NCBI GenBank assembly: GCA_020850695.1
Contig: JADZEF010000043.1
Location: 1 to 48,107 of the forward strand
Reading direction: 5' to 3'
Origin: Planctomycetaceae bacterium
GTDB taxonomy: Bacteria > Planctomycetota > Planctomycetia > Planctomycetales > Planctomycetaceae
Length of the DNA: 48,107 nucleotides
Of this stretch, positions 36,019-44,264 are shown piece after piece. Both the position numbers and the translations under genes were made by a program. Every line of letters starts with the position of its first letter. Positions within the stretch are counted from its first letter, which is position 1. The notes beneath the pieces are model-generated. The model ran no database searches. It was not told where the DNA came from and saw only the letters and a program-made list of their open reading frames with translations.

Positions 36019-37434
36019 TCAGCCAAAAATCGCCGTCACCGGGGTACCCGTCGTGACGCGGACAGGGCGGCCGGTCAACTCGGGGACGGCGGCTTCCGGC
36101 GTCACGCCGAAGGCATGGAGCACCGTGGCAGCGAAGTCATCCGGCGTGACGGGCAGATCCTTCACGTAGGCTCCCTGGCTGTCGCTGGCCCCGTAGATCG
36201 CGCCGCCGCGGATGCCGCCCCCGGCGAGGAGTTGCGTGTAACAGTGAGCCCAGTGGTCGCGGCCCGACGTGGGGTTGATCTTCGGCGTGCGGCCGAACTC
36301 GCCCGAGACAACGACCAGCGTGTCGTCTAGAAGTCCCCGTTCCTCAAGGTCGCTGAGCAGCGCGGGAAAACTCTTGTTGAACGACGGCGTGCAGTAAGCG
36401 TGGGTCAGCTGCTGGATGCCGGTAAGCTGTCCATCCACCCCGCACACGTCGCTCGCCACGCCGTGGTTATCCCAAAGGTTGAACTGACAGCCCTTGGCGT
36501 CGAAGAACGTCCAGAAGACATTGACCATCCGCACCCCCGACTCGACCAGCCGCCGCGCCATCAGCAGGCTCTGGCCGTATTCGTTGCGGCCATAGCGGTC
36601 GCGGAGTGCGGCCGGTTCCTGTTCGAGGTCGAAGGCCTTTCGTATGGATTCGGAGGTGAGAAGTTCGTCGGCCTGGGTGTAGACGTTCTGCCAGCCGCGG
36701 GCCGACTCGGGATGGGCGTCGATCGATCGCCGCAGCTGCTGCCGGCGCGAGAGGCGATCGCGGGAAATGCCGTCGACAAGCGTCATGGCGTCGAAGCGGA
36801 GTGGAGCGTCGCTGAGCGAGCCTTTCTTTTCTTTGTCGAAGGCGATCGGGTCGTACTTCGGCCCGAGGAATCCGCCCGACTGACCCTTGTAGGGAGGACT
36901 GACTGTGGTGAAGGGACGAGGCAGGACGACCCATGGAGGGAGCGCGCCCGACGCGCCCAGGGTGCGGTGCAGAATGGCGCCCAGGCCGGGATGGTCGTCG
37001 CGGGCGACGTAGACTTCGCCCGGGCGAGCGGGAAGTTGGCCGTGGAGCGAATGGGCGATCGCGCCGTTGTGGTCGTTATTCGAGTGCGTCATCGAGCGGA
37101 TGAGCGCGAGCTTGTCCGCGTGGCGGGCGACGTCGGGAATCAGTTCCGAAAAGAGGGTGCCGGGAACGTTTGTCTGGACCGGAGAGAAGATGGTGCGGAC
37201 GCCGGACGGGGCGTCGAGCTTCAGGTCCCAGAGGTCGGGCTGCGACGGCCCCCCGCACAAAAAGAGAAAGATGCAGCGTTTGGCGGTGGCCCGCTCGCGT
37301 TCGATGCCGTGCTCTTCAGCGGCTTGGGCGACCGCGTGCGGGAGCGCCGCCCCGCCGGCGAGGGCCGACATCTTCAGCGCCTGTCGCCGCGACAGCGACT
37401 GTTTCCACAGCGACGAAGGGAACAACGTCAACAT
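36019..37434 (-). CDS. DUF1501 protein with Tat-like signal
   Basis: 471 residues from ATG 37434 with GAGG six bases upstream; the frame is open to 37629 but that part lacks protein character. Signal: LWKQSLSRRQALKMSALAGG, twin-arginine. The mature part begins CIFLFLCGGPSQPDLWDLK and contains ALIRSMTHSNNDHNGAIAHS, RMVNVFWTFFDAKG and VVVSGEFGRTPKINPTSGRD, the DUF1501 metal-site motifs, then HWAHCYTQLLAGGGIRGGAI. It resembles the other DUF1501 gene in motifs but is clearly diverged. Divergent from the CocE-like hydrolase gene; the DUF1549/DUF1553 gene lies 2.3 kb away on the other strand rather than directly beside it. Confidence 0.93.
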   Translation of the reverse strand: MLTLFPSSLWKQSLSRRQALKMSALAGGAALPHAVAQAAEEHGIERERATAKRCIFLFLCGGPSQPDLWDLKLDAPSGVRTIFSPVQTNVPGTLFSELIPDVARHADKLALIRSMTHSNNDHNGAIAHSLHGQLPARPGEVYVARDDHPGLGAILHRTLGASGALPPWVVLPRPFTTVSPPYKGQSGGFLGPKYDPIAFDKEKKGSLSDAPLRFDAMTLVDGISRDRLSRRQQLRRSIDAHPESARGWQNVYTQADELLTSESIRKAFDLEQEPAALRDRYGRNEYGQSLLMARRLVESGVRMVNVFWTFFDAKGCQFNLWDNHGVASDVCGVDGQLTGIQQLTHAYCTPSFNKSFPALLSDLEERGLLDDTLVVVSGEFGRTPKINPTSGRDHWAHCYTQLLAGGGIRGGAIYGASDSQGAYVKDLPVTPDDFAATVLHAFGVTPEAAVPELTGRPVRVTTGTPVTAIFG

Positions 37435-37687
37435 GGCGGCCTCGGAAGATCCGGGAGCAGCGATCCGACACTCAGGTTCGCCGGACGGGCGGGTGCTGTC
37501 AATCGCTCTATCGTGGGACAGGCCCCACACGGGCCACCGCAACCGGCTGCGGCGACGCAAATGGTCAATTGACGGCTGACCGCTCCTGGTTGCGGGGCGG
37601 GAGCGCGCTGGCGGACACGCCGTCGACACTCTCTCACAGTATGATGGCCCTCACTTCGCTTCCGACCTTATCGCGAGTCCCCCCACG

Positions 37688-39559
37688 ATGTCCCCGCAAG
37701 CTGCGAACACCGATCGCGTCGACCTCTTTCTTCACAGCCGTCCGCGCCACCGTCCTTTGTCAGCAACATTCCTGGTCCTCCTGGCCGCGCTGCTCCTCAC
37801 CCCGCAACTCTCACTCGCTCAGAAGCCCGATGCGGGAACCTATTCGGCCGAGAAATACACCGTCTCCGGCGTTCGAGGCATCCGCGTCCCGATGCGGGAC
37901 GGCGTCCGACTCAGCGTCGACGTCTATCGCCCCGAGGCCGAAGGCAAGTTCCCCGGCATCCTGATGCTGACGGCCTACAGTAACAACACGGCCGGCATCA
38001 TGGCCCGCGCCCACTGGTACGCCAAGCGGGGCTATGCGGTCGTCCTGGCCGACACCCGTGGCCGCTTCGATTCCGACGGCGAGTTCGACCCCTATAACCC
38101 CAAGCACAAAACCGACGGCTACGACCTCATCGAGTGGTTTGCGGCACAACCCTGGTGCAGCGGCCGGGTCGGCACGATCGGCGCTTCGTACTCCGGGTCG
38201 ATGCAGTGGTGGGCCGCCGTGACCTCGCCCCCCTCGCTCAAGGCGATGGTGCCTGAAGTCGCCCCGCCCGACGCCTTCTACAACTGCCCTTATCAGAACG
38301 GCGTGCTTGTCTGCTTCTCAATGGACTGGGCCGGCTCGATGGCGGGCCGCACCGGACAGCTCAAGGGGGACGGCCCCTACGCCGGCTTCGGCGCAAACCG
38401 TGCCAAGGACTACATGATCCACCCCTACCTCACGCTCCTCGAACGCCGCGGCGTCGCCGATGATGCGTTCTTCCGGAAGTGGATCACCCAGAACCGCTCG
38501 ACCGACGAGTACTGGCACGCGAGCGGCTATCAGCGGCCCGAGCTTTATGCAAAGGTCAAGGCTCCCACGCTCAACGTCTCGGGCTGGTTCGATGCCAATC
38601 ATCCCGGCACGCCGATGAACTACATCGGCATGCGCAAGCACGGCGGCTCGCCCGAAGCGAAGCAGCCGCGGCTGATCATCGGCGCGTGGGCCCACGGCAT
38701 CAACACGCAGAAGGTCGGCGCGGTCGACTACGGCCCCGACAACGTCCTTGACTGGGAAGGTTACGCCTGCCGCTTCTTCGACCGGCACCTCAAGGAAGAG
38801 GCCAACCACCTCGAGGACGATGCCCCCGTGTCGCTGTTCGTGATGGGAGAGAACAAGTGGCGTGCGGCGAAGGACTGGCCGCTCCCCGAAACGAAGTGGA
38901 CGAAGTTCTTTCTGCACAGTGGCGGCCGCGCCAACACACTCAATGGCGACGGCGCGCTCAGCCAGGTGTCTCCTGCCGAAGAAAAGTCCGACACCTACAC
39001 CTACGATCCGAGCCATCCCACGCCCTCGGCCTGGAAGGGGGGCCACACCGAGGACGGTGCGGTCGACACCCGCGAAGGCGCCTCACGCGACGACGTCCTC
39101 GTCTATACGTCGGCCCCGCTCGAGAAGGACCTCACGGTGATCGGCCCGGTCTCGGCGAAGCTCTTCGCTGCCACTTCCGCCCGCGACACCGACTGGATGG
39201 TTCGCCTGGTCGACGTCGCCCCGGACGGCACCACCGCTCTCCTCTGCGACGGCGTGATGCGGGCCCGATATCGCGACCCGAAAAACGAAGGCCGCTTCAA
39301 CCCGGCTCAGCTGTCGACGATCGAACCCGAATCCCCGCTCGAATACACCATCGACTTCTGGCGGGGCACCGCCAACCGCTTCCCGGCCGGCCACCGCCTT
39401 CGCATCGAAATCTCGAGCAGCTTCTTCCCGTACTTCCTCCCCAACCTCAACACCGGCGAAGACAACGTCGGCCTGGCGACGAAACCGGTCATCGCGAAGC
39501 AACGCGTACTCCATGACTCGAAGCACCCGACGCACATCGTGCTGCCAGTCATCGAGTGA
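37688..39559 (+). CDS. CocE/NonD-family hydrolase (exported)
   Basis: 623 residues. An N-terminal polar stretch leads into a signal segment (about 25-45, SATFLVLLAALLLTPQLSLAQ). The alpha/beta-hydrolase core follows: VRGIRVPMRDGVRLSVDVYR, PGILMLTAYSNN, ADTRGRFDSDG and the nucleophile elbow GTIGASYSGSMQW with Ser167 (G-x-S-Y-x-G, as in cocaine esterase and X-Pro dipeptidyl peptidases). LNVSGWFDANHPG holds the acid and IIGAWAHGIN the catalytic His. The C-terminal jelly-roll (about 400-620) is the X-Pro peptidase C domain with DDVLVYTSAPLEKDLTVIGP and AGHRLRIEISSS. Substrate unknown: an acyl ester, amide or beta-lactam. Confidence 0.94.
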   Translation: MSPQAANTDRVDLFLHSRPRHRPLSATFLVLLAALLLTPQLSLAQKPDAGTYSAEKYTVSGVRGIRVPMRDGVRLSVDVYRPEAEGKFPGILMLTAYSNNTAGIMARAHWYAKRGYAVVLADTRGRFDSDGEFDPYNPKHKTDGYDLIEWFAAQPWCSGRVGTIGASYSGSMQWWAAVTSPPSLKAMVPEVAPPDAFYNCPYQNGVLVCFSMDWAGSMAGRTGQLKGDGPYAGFGANRAKDYMIHPYLTLLERRGVADDAFFRKWITQNRSTDEYWHASGYQRPELYAKVKAPTLNVSGWFDANHPGTPMNYIGMRKHGGSPEAKQPRLIIGAWAHGINTQKVGAVDYGPDNVLDWEGYACRFFDRHLKEEANHLEDDAPVSLFVMGENKWRAAKDWPLPETKWTKFFLHSGGRANTLNGDGALSQVSPAEEKSDTYTYDPSHPTPSAWKGGHTEDGAVDTREGASRDDVLVYTSAPLEKDLTVIGPVSAKLFAATSARDTDWMVRLVDVAPDGTTALLCDGVMRARYRDPKNEGRFNPAQLSTIEPESPLEYTIDFWRGTANRFPAGHRLRIEISSSFFPYFLPNLNTGEDNVGLATKPVIAKQRVLHDSKHPTHIVLPVIE

Positions 39560-39729
39560 TCGTGTCGCGCGGCTCCCCCCTCGCACTGGCGGCCGTGTGA
39601 TGGACGGCAAGCGGCACCGCTGTGCGGAGTTCGAGGTTGTGTCCCGTCCCGGAAAGGGACAACTTATCTGAAGGAGTCTTCGCGCGGTCGAATGCGACGA
39701 GACTTCCCTTCGACCGTCGGTTGGTATGA

Positions 39730-42700
39730 ATGGACCTTTCCATGCCTCGGCTGCATTGTCAGTTGGTCATTGTCATCGCGCTGCTGGGTTTGTCCGCGCG
39801 AGTTTCAAAGGTCCGCGGAGCCGATGCGGTATCGCCCGACCACGCGAAGCGGGCGGCTGTCGGACTGGACCTCTTCCGCAAGCATGTGCGGCGGATTCTG
39901 AACGACCGGTGCGTCGCCTGCCACGGACGCGATTCGATCGAAGGGGGCTTCGACCTGGCCTCGCGCGAGGGATTGCTGAAAGGCGGGGATTCCGGGAAGG
40001 CGGTCGTCCTCGGACAGTCGAAGAAGAGCTTGCTCTACAAACTGATCACGCACGCGCAGCAGCCGCGGATGCCGTATGAGGAAGAGAAGCTGCCCGAGGC
40101 CGAGATCCGTCATCTGGCGGCGTGGATCGACAACGAAGCCCCCTATGACGAGCCGCTGGTCGCCGGCAAGGAGAAACCGGACGCCAGGCCCTGGACCGAG
40201 AAACTGGTGTCCGCACGGGCTCGCGAACATTGGGCGTTTCAGCCGTTAAAGCGCGCGACCGTTCCGGCGGTTCAAAATGCGGAATGGCCGCGCACGCCGA
40301 TCGACCGGTTCCTTCTCCATCGGATGGAGGCCGAAGGGCTCGCGCCGAATCCGCCCGCCGATCGCCGCACGCTGATTCGCCGCGCAAGCTTCACGCTGCT
40401 GGGACTGCCGCCGACTCCGGAAGACGTCGAAGCCTTCGTGCGGGATGAAGCCCCCGATGCCTTCGAGCGGCTGGTCGACCGGATGCTGGCGAGTCCCCAC
40501 TACGGCGAACGCTGGGCTCGGCACTGGCTCGATCTGGCGCGGTTCGCCGAGAGCCACGGCTTCGAGCACGACTACGACCGCCCCACCGCGTTCCACTACC
40601 GCGATTTCGTCATCCGCGCCCTGAATGACGATCTCCCGTATGACAAGTTTCTGCAGTGGCAGCTGGCCGGGGATGAGCTCGAGCCCAAAGACAATCTCGC
40701 CTTGATGGCGACCGGCTTTCTCGCGGCCGGCGTCCACAGCACGCAGATCACGGCGAACGAGGTCGAAAAACATCGCTACGACGAGATGGACGACATGCTG
40801 GCGACGACCGGCACCGCCATGCTCGGCCTGACGGTTGGATGCGCCCGCTGCCACGACCACAAGTTCGATCCCATCCCGCAGGCCGACTACTACCGGCTCC
40901 TCTCCACCTTCACCACCACCGTCCGCACCGAGGTCGAACTCGACTTCGACCCCGAAACCTACCGCAAGGCGAAATCGGCTTTCGATGTCGAGCACGCCCC
41001 GCTCGTCGCGGCTCGCGAACGGTTCGAAAAGGAGCAGCTCCCCGCCCGCCTCAAGGCCTGGGAAGCGACCCGAACCGCCGCGGAGCAGCCGAAGTGGATT
41101 CTGCTCGATCTCGTCGAGTTCAAGTCGGCCGGCGGGGCAACCCTCACCAGGCAGGACGACGGCTCGCTCCTCGCGACGGGTGCCAATCCCCAATTCGATA
41201 CGTACACGCTCGTCGCCCACACCGACCGGGCCCACATCACGGGTTTCCGGCTCGAGGCGCTCAGCCATCCTTCATTCGTCAAAGGGGGGCCGGGGCGGGC
41301 ATCGAACGGCAACTTCGACTTGACCGATGTGCGACTGACGGCCGCGCCGAAGAACGGACAGGGAACGCCCGTCGCAGTCCGGCTCCAGAATCCGCTGGCG
41401 ACGTTCGAGCAGACCGGCCTGCCGATCAAGGCGGCGATTGATGACAACAAGTCCTCGGGCTGGGCCGTCGATCCGCAGTTCGGGAAGGATCATGCAGCGT
41501 CGTTCGAAGCGGCCGAGACGTTCGGCTTCGATGGCGGGACGATTTTGACCTTTACGCTGAAGTTCGAAGGGAATGGCGGCCACAACATCGGTCGGCCGCG
41601 GCTCTCGCTGACGACCGGTCCAAAGCCTGTCACGCTGGAAGGGAGCACGGTGCCGGCGAACATCGTGACGGCGCTGGGCACGCTGCCGGACAAGCGGAAC
41701 GCCGCGCAGACGGCTGAGCTGCTTGCGTGGTATCGCCACAACGACGCCGAATGGCAGAAGCTCGACCGCGTCGTGCAGGATCACCTGGCCAAGGCGCCGA
41801 AGCCCAATCTGCAGAAAGTGCTGATCTCAAGCGAGGGGTTGCCCGCTGTGCGGCTCCACACGCAGGGGGGAGATTTCTTCCCGGAGACGTTCTTCCTGCG
41901 GCGCGGCGACACGCAGCAGAAGCAGGGAGCGGCGCCCGCCGGGTTCCTGCAGGTGATGATGGCAACGCCGCAATCCGCCTCACGATGGAAGGCGACCCCG
42001 CCCGAAGGAGCGAAGCAGTCGTTCCGCCGCACCGGCATGGCCCGCTGGCTGACCGACACCGAGAACGGCGCCGGGTCGCTGACGGCCCGCGTTGCGGTGA
42101 ACCGTCTCTGGCAGCATCACTTCGGCCGGGGCATCGTCAGCACTCCGAGCGACTTTGGCACCCGGGGCGAGCCCCCCACCCATCCGGAGCTTCTCGATTG
42201 GCTGGCAAGCGAACTGATCCTGGGCGACGTCACGCGCCCCTCAGGGACTTCGCCATCAACCGTCGACCATTCCCCCTCAACCGTCTCCTCGACCGCCTGG
42301 AGCCTCAAACGCCTCCATAAGCTCATCATGCTGAGCGCGGCGTGGCAGCAGAGTTCTCGCTCCGACGAATCCCGTTCCAGCATCGACCCCGACAACCGTC
42401 TCTTCTGGCGGCAGGAGTTCCGCCGGCTGGAAGGTGAGGTCATCCGTGATGCGCTGCTGGCGGTGAGCGGGCGGCTTGACGAGCGGATGCTGGGGCCGGG
42501 GACGCTCGACGAAGGGATGCTTCGCCGCAGCATTTACTTCACGATGAAGCGGAGCCAGATGATCTCGATGATGCAGGTGTTCGATCAGCCCGAGCCGCTG
42601 TCGGGCGTCGGGGATCGGCCTTCCACGACCATCGCCCCGCAGGCGCTCATGCTGCTCAACAATCCGCAGGTGCGGGAACACGCGCGACGCTTTGCCCTTC

Positions 42701-42927
42701 GGCTCGCGTCACTCGGAGCGAAGTCGCCGGTCGAGGCGGTACGGACCGCATATCTGACGGCTTTGTCGCGCACGCCAACCGAAAACGAGCAGGCCGATGC
42801 GCTCGCGTACCTGGAGAAGCAGCGGGCGGCGAATGCGAACGCGGGGAAGGCGAATCCGGCAGAACTGGCTCTCGTCGATTTGTGCCAGGTGCTTCTGTGC
42901 CTCAATGAGTTCGTCTACGTCGAATAG
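39730..42927 (+). CDS. Planctomycete cytochrome-c/DUF1549/DUF1553 protein
   Basis: 1065 residues; ATG 39730 or the Met at 39742 start a signal peptide (LVIVIALLGLSARVSKVRGA). Domain order: PSCyt1 cytochrome domain with haem motif CVACH (61-65) and a methionine-containing loop ending PRMPYE; DUF1549 (PSCyt2, about 195-400, starting TPIDRFLLHRMEAEGL) with a second possible haem-like CARCHDHKFDP; a beta-sandwich insert (about 490-650) resembling a carbohydrate-binding module; and DUF1553 (PSD1, about 750-1030) ending LCQVLLCLNEFVYVE. The family is hypothesised to act in planctomycete polymer breakdown or electron transfer; function unproven. It normally pairs with DUF1501; none directly adjoins it. 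Ends in TAG. Confidence 0.95.
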   Translation: MDLSMPRLHCQLVIVIALLGLSARVSKVRGADAVSPDHAKRAAVGLDLFRKHVRRILNDRCVACHGRDSIEGGFDLASREGLLKGGDSGKAVVLGQSKKSLLYKLITHAQQPRMPYEEEKLPEAEIRHLAAWIDNEAPYDEPLVAGKEKPDARPWTEKLVSARAREHWAFQPLKRATVPAVQNAEWPRTPIDRFLLHRMEAEGLAPNPPADRRTLIRRASFTLLGLPPTPEDVEAFVRDEAPDAFERLVDRMLASPHYGERWARHWLDLARFAESHGFEHDYDRPTAFHYRDFVIRALNDDLPYDKFLQWQLAGDELEPKDNLALMATGFLAAGVHSTQITANEVEKHRYDEMDDMLATTGTAMLGLTVGCARCHDHKFDPIPQADYYRLLSTFTTTVRTEVELDFDPETYRKAKSAFDVEHAPLVAARERFEKEQLPARLKAWEATRTAAEQPKWILLDLVEFKSAGGATLTRQDDGSLLATGANPQFDTYTLVAHTDRAHITGFRLEALSHPSFVKGGPGRASNGNFDLTDVRLTAAPKNGQGTPVAVRLQNPLATFEQTGLPIKAAIDDNKSSGWAVDPQFGKDHAASFEAAETFGFDGGTILTFTLKFEGNGGHNIGRPRLSLTTGPKPVTLEGSTVPANIVTALGTLPDKRNAAQTAELLAWYRHNDAEWQKLDRVVQDHLAKAPKPNLQKVLISSEGLPAVRLHTQGGDFFPETFFLRRGDTQQKQGAAPAGFLQVMMATPQSASRWKATPPEGAKQSFRRTGMARWLTDTENGAGSLTARVAVNRLWQHHFGRGIVSTPSDFGTRGEPPTHPELLDWLASELILGDVTRPSGTSPSTVDHSPSTVSSTAWSLKRLHKLIMLSAAWQQSSRSDESRSSIDPDNRLFWRQEFRRLEGEVIRDALLAVSGRLDERMLGPGTLDEGMLRRSIYFTMKRSQMISMMQVFDQPEPLSGVGDRPSTTIAPQALMLLNNPQVREHARRFALRLASLGAKSPVEAVRTAYLTALSRTPTENEQADALAYLEKQRAANANAGKANPAELALVDLCQVLLCLNEFVYVE

Positions 42928-43010
42928 AATCAATGTGCTGACCGATCGCACGACTCGTCTACGCCAACCGCAACCCGACTCTGCACATCCTGGATGCTGA
43001 TCGATTTCCG

Positions 43011-43240
43011 ATGCTGACCTATCGAGCGATGTATTAGTTCATCAGTGGCGGCGTGCATGCGGAAGTGCTGGACTTTCCGGGAGTGATGTCATGCGCTGGA
43101 ACGCTTGAGGATGCGCGAAGAATGTTTCAGGGGGCGCTCGTCGATATGGCAGAAACGGCACTTCTGACGGGAGAGGCGCTTCCCATTCCCGATCCTTCAC
43201 GAACGGACCCATCGTCTGGCCTGGAAGAGCCCATTCACCT
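43011..43240 (+). pseudogene. hicB: hicB antitoxin remnant (TAG at codon 9)
   Basis: From ATG 43011 the frame reads MLTYRAMY, a TAG at 43035-43037, then FISGGVHAEVLDFPGVMSCA, GTLEDARRMFQGALVDMAE, TALLTGEALPIPDP and LEEPIHLII. This is the HicB partial RNase-H-like fold: FPG turn, the E-A helix, and the terminal GE-x-(I/L)-P-x-P. The stop inside the first strand cuts the protein; the GTG at 43053 could at best give a truncated form. The frame runs on past 43240 without a normal end and overlaps the hicA remnant in another frame. HicB would neutralise HicA and repress the operon. Confidence 0.8.
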
Positions 43241-43430
43241 TATCATCCAGGCAGCGACTGCTGAAGCACCTCAGGGCCGTGGGTTGCCGGCTGCTTCGAG
43301 ATGGGGGTTCTCACTCCATTTGGGAGAATCCTGCCATCGGCCGTCGCGTTCCGATCCCGCGTCATCGGATGACTACACCGCCGCCGCGATCTGTCGCCAG
43401 TTGTGAGTTCCTGAACCGGCTCCGGGCTGA
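43241..43430 (+). pseudogene. hicA: hicA toxin remnant (frameshift plus near-terminal TGA)
   Basis: Frame of 43243: RQRLLKHLRAVGCRLLRDGG then SHSIWENPAIGRRVPIPRHR, the double-stranded-RNA-binding-like fold of HicA mRNA interferase with its catalytic His in GGSHS. Around 43366-43370 the frame changes; the continuation DDYTAAAICRQL is in the frame of 43368. After CRQL comes TGA (43404-43406), then VPEPAPG and a TGA at 43428. Family members usually read R-E-I-D-D and C-R-Q-L-G, so I infer a small deletion (about 7 nt) and a GGA-to-TGA change. No HicA start codon is seen either. Inactive. Confidence 0.8.
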
Positions 43431-43462
43431 ACTCAATGCCCATCTCCCAGTCATGGACCGCC

Positions 43463-43951
43463 TCACGCATCGTCGGTGTCGGCTAGCGAGCGGCGCGACT
43501 CCGCAAGTTGCTCTGCCTCAAATATCAGCAAGGCATCGGTCCAGCGTTTGCGCAGCATCCCGCATGCGACGAACCACAAGGCGGCCACGCCCAGTCCGGC
43601 CGTGATGCCCCAGAAGAGAGACGGATCAACTCCCTCGAACGGTCCGTTCACCCCGCTCGAGACGGCGGCGAACAGCAGCATGGCTCCCAGAAAGAGGCAG
43701 CACAGCCCGGCTTGACGCTCCTGATCGACCCGATCGCGCAGGAACCCAAGCCACTCGGCAATCGCCCACCACGTGAAGGCGAGGACGACGAAGAGGCCGC
43801 CAAGCACGGCGAATGCGCTGGACGCCGGCGTGCGCAGCGCGTTGACGATCGTGAAGACGGAGAGGCCTCCCAGCAGCGTCGCGACCCCGAAGTTGACCAG
43901 AAAGAAGGCCGTCCGCATGCTGCCGTTGCTCCGATCCATGAGGGAAGACAT
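43463..43951 (-). CDS. Four-helix membrane protein, unknown function
   Basis: About 162 residues from ATG 43951 (alternatives ATG 43939 and 43918; AGGA immediately before the first). The frame is open to 44239, but the upstream part reads as non-protein. Four hydrophobic helices: FFLVNFGVATLLGGLSVFTI, SAFAVLGGLFVVLAFTWWAI, AGLCCLFLGAMLLFAAVSSG and LFWGITAGLGVAALWFVACG. Between helices two and three is a basic loop RDRVDQERQ. The C-tail is charged. No domain recognised. It stands between the hicBA remnant (opposite strand) and the SPFH gene. Confidence 0.7.
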   Translation of the reverse strand: MSSLMDRSNGSMRTAFFLVNFGVATLLGGLSVFTIVNALRTPASSAFAVLGGLFVVLAFTWWAIAEWLGFLRDRVDQERQAGLCCLFLGAMLLFAAVSSGVNGPFEGVDPSLFWGITAGLGVAALWFVACGMLRKRWTDALLIFEAEQLAESRRSLADTDDA

Positions 43952-44051
43952 CCTGACGAACTTGATTGTAGTTCTGCCGCTGCGATTCGGGGAGCGGTGG
44001 GGATGGCTGCACATGCGCGGATGAAGCTTCCAATACGGGAGCTTCGCGCTG

Positions 44052-44126
44052 TCACTTTCCTTGCCTTTTTCCTGCCTTCCTGGGTTCCTCATTGAAATCC
44101 TCATCGTCTTCTTGATCATCTCGCAA
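44052..44126 (-). CDS. Candidate 24-residue acidic peptide with full Shine-Dalgarno
   Basis: On the minus strand, AAAGGAGGT (complement of 44132-44140) is followed after 5 nt by TTG (44126) and a short frame of Asp/Glu-rich then Lys/Arg-rich residues (DDQEDDEDFNEEPRKAG...) to a TGA at 44052. This is the strongest ribosome site I noticed in the window. The alternative is that it serves ATG 44119 in another frame (12-nt gap, poor). Whether the peptide is real is uncertain. The 309-bp spacer 43952-44260 otherwise holds only the REP element at its end. Confidence 0.35.
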   Translation of the reverse strand: MRDDQEDDEDFNEEPRKAGKRQGK

Positions 44127-44240
44127 GACGCACCTCCTTTCAGGTCGAGAAGACCTTCTTCGACGACAATCCTGAGACGCCGTCTGTGCTCTGCAGGGAT
44201 CAGGGATCCGAATGGCCAGGCGCCGCAGGACAATGTCACT

Positions 44241-44264
44241 CACGGGCAGGAGTGCCCGTGCTAC
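44241..44264 (-). repeat. REP element (CACGGGCACTCATGCCCGTG family), copy 5
   Basis: Minus strand: GTAG, CACGGGCA, CTCC, TGCCCGTG. A single copy, with the TAG of GTAG being the stop codon of the SPFH gene ending at 44261. Confidence 0.85.
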
